From positions 1-64,000 of the forward strand of contig JAJZIR010000006.1 of NCBI GenBank assembly GCA_021810505.1: a DNA stretch of 64,000 nt, in the 5' to 3' direction. The notes under the pieces are model-generated. The model searched no databases, was not told where the DNA came from, and saw nothing but the letters and a program-made list of their open reading frames with translations. Origin of the DNA: a bacterium. GTDB taxonomy: Bacteria > Deinococcota > Deinococci > Deinococcales > Deinococcaceae. The translations under genes were made by a program, and so were the position numbers. Shown one piece after another: positions 60,746-64,000 of the stretch; the first letter of the stretch is position 1, and each line of letters begins with the position of its first letter.

Positions 60746-62929
60746 ATGCCCCTCAGAGCCACCGCATGGCTGTGGTCGGCTGGGTTTTGCGCAGCCCTAG
60801 TCGGCGTCTCAGGAATGCTCCTGGGTTCAGGGCTCTCCGCCTTCTTACCCCTGGCAGCCTCGGTCGCAGCGACCTCCAGCCCGCTATGGGCGGCGGCCGG
60901 AAGCGGGTTGGTCTTGCTGGCCGGCTGGCTCCTCCACCCTGACGCGGGCGCGCTACTCTGGCCCATCTCGGCGGCCTCGGTATTGGCTGTGCTAGCCGGT
61001 AGCGCGCTGCATGGGTTAGGAGGCAGCCCCGCTCTGCAGGAGCGCGAGCGGGGAGCGGACCGGTTGCTCGCCGAGGCGTTGGGAGCGCTTTCCCAGCTGC
61101 CAACCCGCGCAGAGATCTTAGAGCGCCTGCCCAAGCTGCTGGCCGAGCTGTCTCTGGGGCACGTCACCGTCTTGACCAGGTCGCCGGCCGGCGACGGCCT
61201 GCTGCTCCTGCACAGCAGCTTTCCCATGGAGTGGCCAGCTGAACGGGTTCTCCCCTGGACTTCGGTCTGCGGGCGCAGTTGGCGGAGCGGGCAACCGATC
61301 TACGTCGCCGACGTCCGCAGCGACCCAGGGTACCTCCCCTATCCGGGCCGTCCTACCCGCTGTGACCTCGCCCTGCCGTTGCGCCAGCAGGGCGAGGTCA
61401 CAGCGGTGCTGAATTTGGAAGACACCCTGCCGCTATCGCCCTGGAGGCAGAGCAACCTGACCCGCTTCGCCACCACGGTCGGGCACCTGCTCAGCACCCT
61501 GGCTGAGCGCGAGGAAGCCAGGTTATCGCAGGAGCTGGCCCGGTCGATGGCCGGCCAGAGCAGCCTGGAGCAGGCCGCCGAGCAGGTAGACCGGCAGCTC
61601 CGGGAGGCATTGGGATTATCCGGCACGCGGCTCCTGCTGATCCGCCGGGGCAGGCTTCAGCTGGTAGCCGGGGAGAACACAGGCTCTGAGCCGGGAGCCG
61701 AGCTCCCGGCCGGCGCGGTATCGGAACCCCGCTTCGATGACCGGGCTGGGACCGCACTGCTACCGATTCAGGTCGGACCACGGCCCAGAGCTCTGCTCGA
61801 GATCCACTACCTCCCGGGGAGCCTGAGCGCCGCCCAGCGCACCCAGGTCAGCGACCTGGCCAGCCTGATGGGCCCGATCCTCTCGCGGTTCCTCACCGAG
61901 GAGCGGACCGCCACCCTGCTGCGGCTGGAGCGCGAGCTGTTCGAGCTCCCGGAAGAGCAGCTACTCGGCCAGCTGCTGGAGTCGGCGGTGACGTTGGTGC
62001 CGGGGGCCGAGGCGGGGAGCTTGACCCTGCGGGGAGCGGACGACCGCTTCAGGCACTGCGCCTGGGTGGGGTATACGCTGGAAGGCTTAGCTGGTCCGGG
62101 TATGTCCGAAGAAGACGAGCGGCGCTGGTACCACGCCGGCGAAGCGGGCTGGGAGGCCGGCGAGCCGAGGGTCTTGCGCGGGGAGCAGGTGCGCGCGATT
62201 AGCCGGCTCGGGGAAAACCCAGGGGCAGGTCTCAGCGGCATCGCGGCCAACCTCTGCATTCCGGTGCGCTACGGCGGAAAGGTTCTGGCGATTCTGAACC
62301 TGGACGCCCGGCAAGATCCGCAGGCTTTCCAGGATGACTCGTGCCGCGCCGCCCGGCTCTTCGCCACGCAGCTGGCCGCCATTCTGCACGAGGCGGATTC
62401 CCGGCGCCGCCTGGCCGAGGCAGCTAGGCGCGACCCACTCACCAACCTAGCCAACCGCCGGGACTTCGACCTGCATATACGCGAATGGACCGCGCGCAGC
62501 CTGCGGCATCGCGAGCCGCTGGCGCTGATGATCCTGGACCTGCAGGGTTTCAAGGCCATCAACGACCGCCTGGGGCACGCCAGGGGCGACACCGCGCTGC
62601 TGGAGGTGAGCCAGGCGCTAGAGCAGAGCTGCCGCGCCGACGACCTGGTCTTTCGCTGGGGGGGAGATGAATTCGCCCTGCTGCTACCCAAGACCGGAGC
62701 AGAGGGCGCCTACCGGATCGCCCTGCGCCTGGCCGAGCGGATCGGCCAACTCCGAGTGGAGGGGATCCCTCTGGGCGCCAACATCGGCTTGGCCTGTACT
62801 GATCAGGATGGCCAAGACCAAGACCGCTTGTTGGCGCTGGCCGACCAGCGGATGTACTGGGCCAAACAGCAGGCGCTCGCCTGCCTACCGATCTCCCAGG
62901 CTTCCGGAGACGGGGCCGCGCTGGACTGA
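60746..62929 (+). CDS. Membrane GAF-GGDEF diguanylate cyclase
   Basis: A 727-aa signalling protein. Three or four hydrophobic helices fill residues about 5-95. Three GAF-like domains follow (about 115-255, 270-400 and 415-545). The GGDEF domain is C-terminal (about 555-705). The active-site motif RWGGDEF (GGDEF at 639-643) is intact and an RxxD inhibitory site (RADD, 630-633) lies five residues before it, so product feedback is expected. It should make cyclic di-GMP in response to GAF ligands or redox state. The MshEN repeats of PilF and the NrnA-type enzyme nearby are possible effector and turnover partners. Its last 45 bp overlap the convergent hydrolase gene. Confidence 0.92.
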   Translation: MPLRATAWLWSAGFCAALVGVSGMLLGSGLSAFLPLAASVAATSSPLWAAAGSGLVLLAGWLLHPDAGALLWPISAASVLAVLAGSALHGLGGSPALQERERGADRLLAEALGALSQLPTRAEILERLPKLLAELSLGHVTVLTRSPAGDGLLLLHSSFPMEWPAERVLPWTSVCGRSWRSGQPIYVADVRSDPGYLPYPGRPTRCDLALPLRQQGEVTAVLNLEDTLPLSPWRQSNLTRFATTVGHLLSTLAEREEARLSQELARSMAGQSSLEQAAEQVDRQLREALGLSGTRLLLIRRGRLQLVAGENTGSEPGAELPAGAVSEPRFDDRAGTALLPIQVGPRPRALLEIHYLPGSLSAAQRTQVSDLASLMGPILSRFLTEERTATLLRLERELFELPEEQLLGQLLESAVTLVPGAEAGSLTLRGADDRFRHCAWVGYTLEGLAGPGMSEEDERRWYHAGEAGWEAGEPRVLRGEQVRAISRLGENPGAGLSGIAANLCIPVRYGGKVLAILNLDARQDPQAFQDDSCRAARLFATQLAAILHEADSRRRLAEAARRDPLTNLANRRDFDLHIREWTARSLRHREPLALMILDLQGFKAINDRLGHARGDTALLEVSQALEQSCRADDLVFRWGGDEFALLLPKTGAEGAYRIALRLAERIGQLRVEGIPLGANIGLACTDQDGQDQDRLLALADQRMYWAKQQALACLPISQASGDGAALD

Positions 62930-63670
62930 GCGGCTGGCGTAGTGCAGAACCCGCTCGGCTAGCTCGGGCCGCTCCGAGATCAGGCCGTGACCGCCGTCGA
63001 GCAGGCGCAGGGCGGCTAGGGATGGAAATCTCTCGGCGAGCCTGAAGGTGTCCGCCGGCGACACCGCGAGGTCGCGCGATCCCTGCAGGATATAGACCGG
63101 GCAGCGCACCAGGTAGGCCCCAAGGTACGCGTCCAGCCCCAGGGAACGCAGTTCCCAGAGAGCTCGCAGCGGCATGGCCAGCTCACGGGTCAGCCGGGAG
63201 CGCAGCTGCGGGCTGTTCAGGTCCAGCTCCGGGGCGACTTCGCGGATACGCGAGATCAGGCCGGGGTCCTGTAGGCCCTGGCGCCCGAGGATCCGGACCC
63301 GGCCGCCTAGTAGGCCAGCCAGAGAGGCCAGGCGCACCGCTGGGTTGGCGTGGCGCCAGAAGGGGGCCACCAGGATCAAGGCGGCCGGCTGGAGACGGGG
63401 CGCGGCGGCGATCGCCAGCGAGGCCCCCATGGAGTAGCCCAGCAGCAGCTGCGGCTGGGCCAGCCCCCGCCAGGCCGCTCCGGCCGCCCGGCTCCAGTCC
63501 AAGCGCGTCCTCTGCGCCAGCTGCAGGAAGTCCGAGCCGAAGCCGGGTAGCTGGGGCACCGCGACCTCGAAACCGGCCGAGCGCAGTGCCGCTGCGATAG
63601 AGGAAAGCTCGCCCGGGGTACCGCCGAAGCCGTGGAGCAACAAAGCCCCTGGGGGAGGCGCGGCGATCAT
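62885..63670 (-). CDS. Alpha/beta hydrolase (carboxylesterase / monoacylglycerol lipase-like)
   Basis: A 261-aa alpha/beta-hydrolase fold protein of the bacterial Est30/MGL type. It opens GALLLHGFGGTPGEL, the oxyanion HGFGGTP motif. The nucleophile Ser is in LLGYSMGASLA, the acid Asp in LQGSRDLAVSP and the base His in LLDGGHGLI. There is no signal peptide, so it hydrolyses intracellular esters. ATG 63670 overlaps the hemD stop (ATGA), so the two are cotranscribed although functionally unrelated. The 3' end overlaps the GGDEF gene by 45 bp. Confidence 0.87.
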   Translation of the reverse strand: MIAAPPPGALLLHGFGGTPGELSSIAAALRSAGFEVAVPQLPGFGSDFLQLAQRTRLDWSRAAGAAWRGLAQPQLLLGYSMGASLAIAAAPRLQPAALILVAPFWRHANPAVRLASLAGLLGGRVRILGRQGLQDPGLISRIREVAPELDLNSPQLRSRLTRELAMPLRALWELRSLGLDAYLGAYLVRCPVYILQGSRDLAVSPADTFRLAERFPSLAALRLLDGGHGLISERPELAERVLHYASRSVQRGPVSGSLGDR

Positions 63671-64000
63671 ACCTCAGGCCGGGGGGTCAACAGCTCGAGG
63701 GCCGCAGCCACCAGAGCGTCCAGATCGGGGCGTTCCGCCAGGTGAATGCGCTGAAATCCGCCCTGGCGGGCTGCCTTAGCGGTCTGCGGCCCCATCCCCA
63801 CCACCGGACAAGAAGCTTTGCGGTCATCCGGGACCAGCGCGGCCAGCGCGCTGGCCGCGCTGGCCGAAGCGCATATCACCGCGTCGCAGGAGAGCAGCGC
63901 CTGGGCCTGCTGCGCGTTCGGGGTGACCGGCAAGGTCCTGTAAGCCTCCGCGCGCTGGACCCGCGCCCCACGCGCCAGCAGGCGCTCCTCCAGCTCCGCC
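63667..64000 (-). CDS. hemD: Uroporphyrinogen-III synthase, C-terminal part (cut by window edge)
   Basis: Partial gene; the last 110 codons are present and the frame runs off the right edge. The visible part starts AELEERLLARGARVQRAEAYRTLPV, a typical HemD hinge in which the Tyr and Arg are conserved (cited as GARVQRAEAYRTLPV). CDAVICASASAASAL and CPVVGMGPQTAKAARQGGF correspond to the substrate-binding second domain, where HemD has the pattern IGxxTAxAAxxxG. It closes hydroxymethylbilane with ring D inversion. With hemA, the precorrin-2 dehydrogenase and hemB it forms a dispersed tetrapyrrole set. Coupled to the downstream hydrolase by ATGA. Confidence 0.85.
   Translation of the reverse strand, partial: AELEERLLARGARVQRAEAYRTLPVTPNAQQAQALLSCDAVICASASAASALAALVPDDRKASCPVVGMGPQTAKAARQGGFQRIHLAERPDLDALVAAALELLTPRPEV

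Overview
The window is a 64 kb stretch of a high-GC bacterial chromosome, most likely from the phylum Deinococcota (Deinococcus-Thermus). Three things point there. The type IV pilus assembly ATPase has three N-terminal GSPII/MshEN repeats and about 886 residues, the Thermus PilF architecture. A complete branched-chain 2-oxo acid dehydrogenase operon of Thermus/Deinococcus type is present. Many operon-leading genes have a TANNNT -10 element only 5-8 nt before an ATG or GTG start, the leaderless layout described for Deinococcus. Genus cannot be told from the sequence; a Truepera-like or uncultured relative is possible. No rRNA, CRISPR array, insertion sequence or prophage is visible, so this is ordinary chromosome with some unusual loci.

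Layout. 0-5.3 kb: a partial sugar/glycerol-3-phosphate-type binding protein, divergent from bkd E1alpha-E1beta-E2-E3. 5.3-10.4 kb (minus strand): pilT, then a tightly coupled pgeF-HAD-pilF operon. 10.4-13.6 kb: fabI, a small helical-repeat protein, a TipA-type MerR regulator divergent from a K+ channel. 13.7-19.9 kb: an uncharacterised catabolic-looking locus (XRE-cupin regulator, M24 hydrolase, class V aminotransferase, FAD oxidase, DUF3830-like protein, orphan family 5 binding protein) around one divergent promoter. 19.9-23.1 kb: purE-purK-mltG-formyl-THF cyclo-ligase operon. 23.1-27.8 kb: a long structured leader, a large lipoprotein and a subtilase-like lipoprotein that has lost catalytic Asp and His. 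27.8-30.6 kb (minus): a nicotinamidase/nicotinate salvage pair and an unknown gene with a possible leader peptide. 30.7-33.9 kb: lptF-lptG, pterin carbinolamine dehydratase, GNAT. 33.95-40.3 kb: a xylose/oligosaccharide operon (GH5, xylA, aldose epimerase, ROK repressor, xylB) behind a consensus promoter with a dyad operator. 40.3-46.2 kb (minus): FAD reductase, lon, clpX, clpP and SRP RNA. 46.3-48.6 kb: a type IV pilin, an O-antigen-ligase-like membrane protein and tRNA-Pro(GGG). 48.7-52.7 kb: HAD hydrolase, two small unknowns, a DJ-1-fold protein without its cysteine, holA back to back with hemB. 52.7-58.9 kb: a large unknown protein divergent from a PP2C phosphatase/Ser-Thr kinase pair and an NrnA-type phosphoesterase. 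58.9-64 kb: hemA with a precorrin-2 dehydrogenase, a GAF-GGDEF diguanylate cyclase, an alpha/beta hydrolase and partial hemD.

Genes inside operons are packed with 1-4 bp ATGA/GTGA/TTGA overlaps, and many starts are GTG or TTG. I moved several starts accordingly (E1alpha, pilF, the HAD gene, pncB, purE, the ROK gene, hemA, holA). All function calls are from reading sequence motifs; no database search was run.
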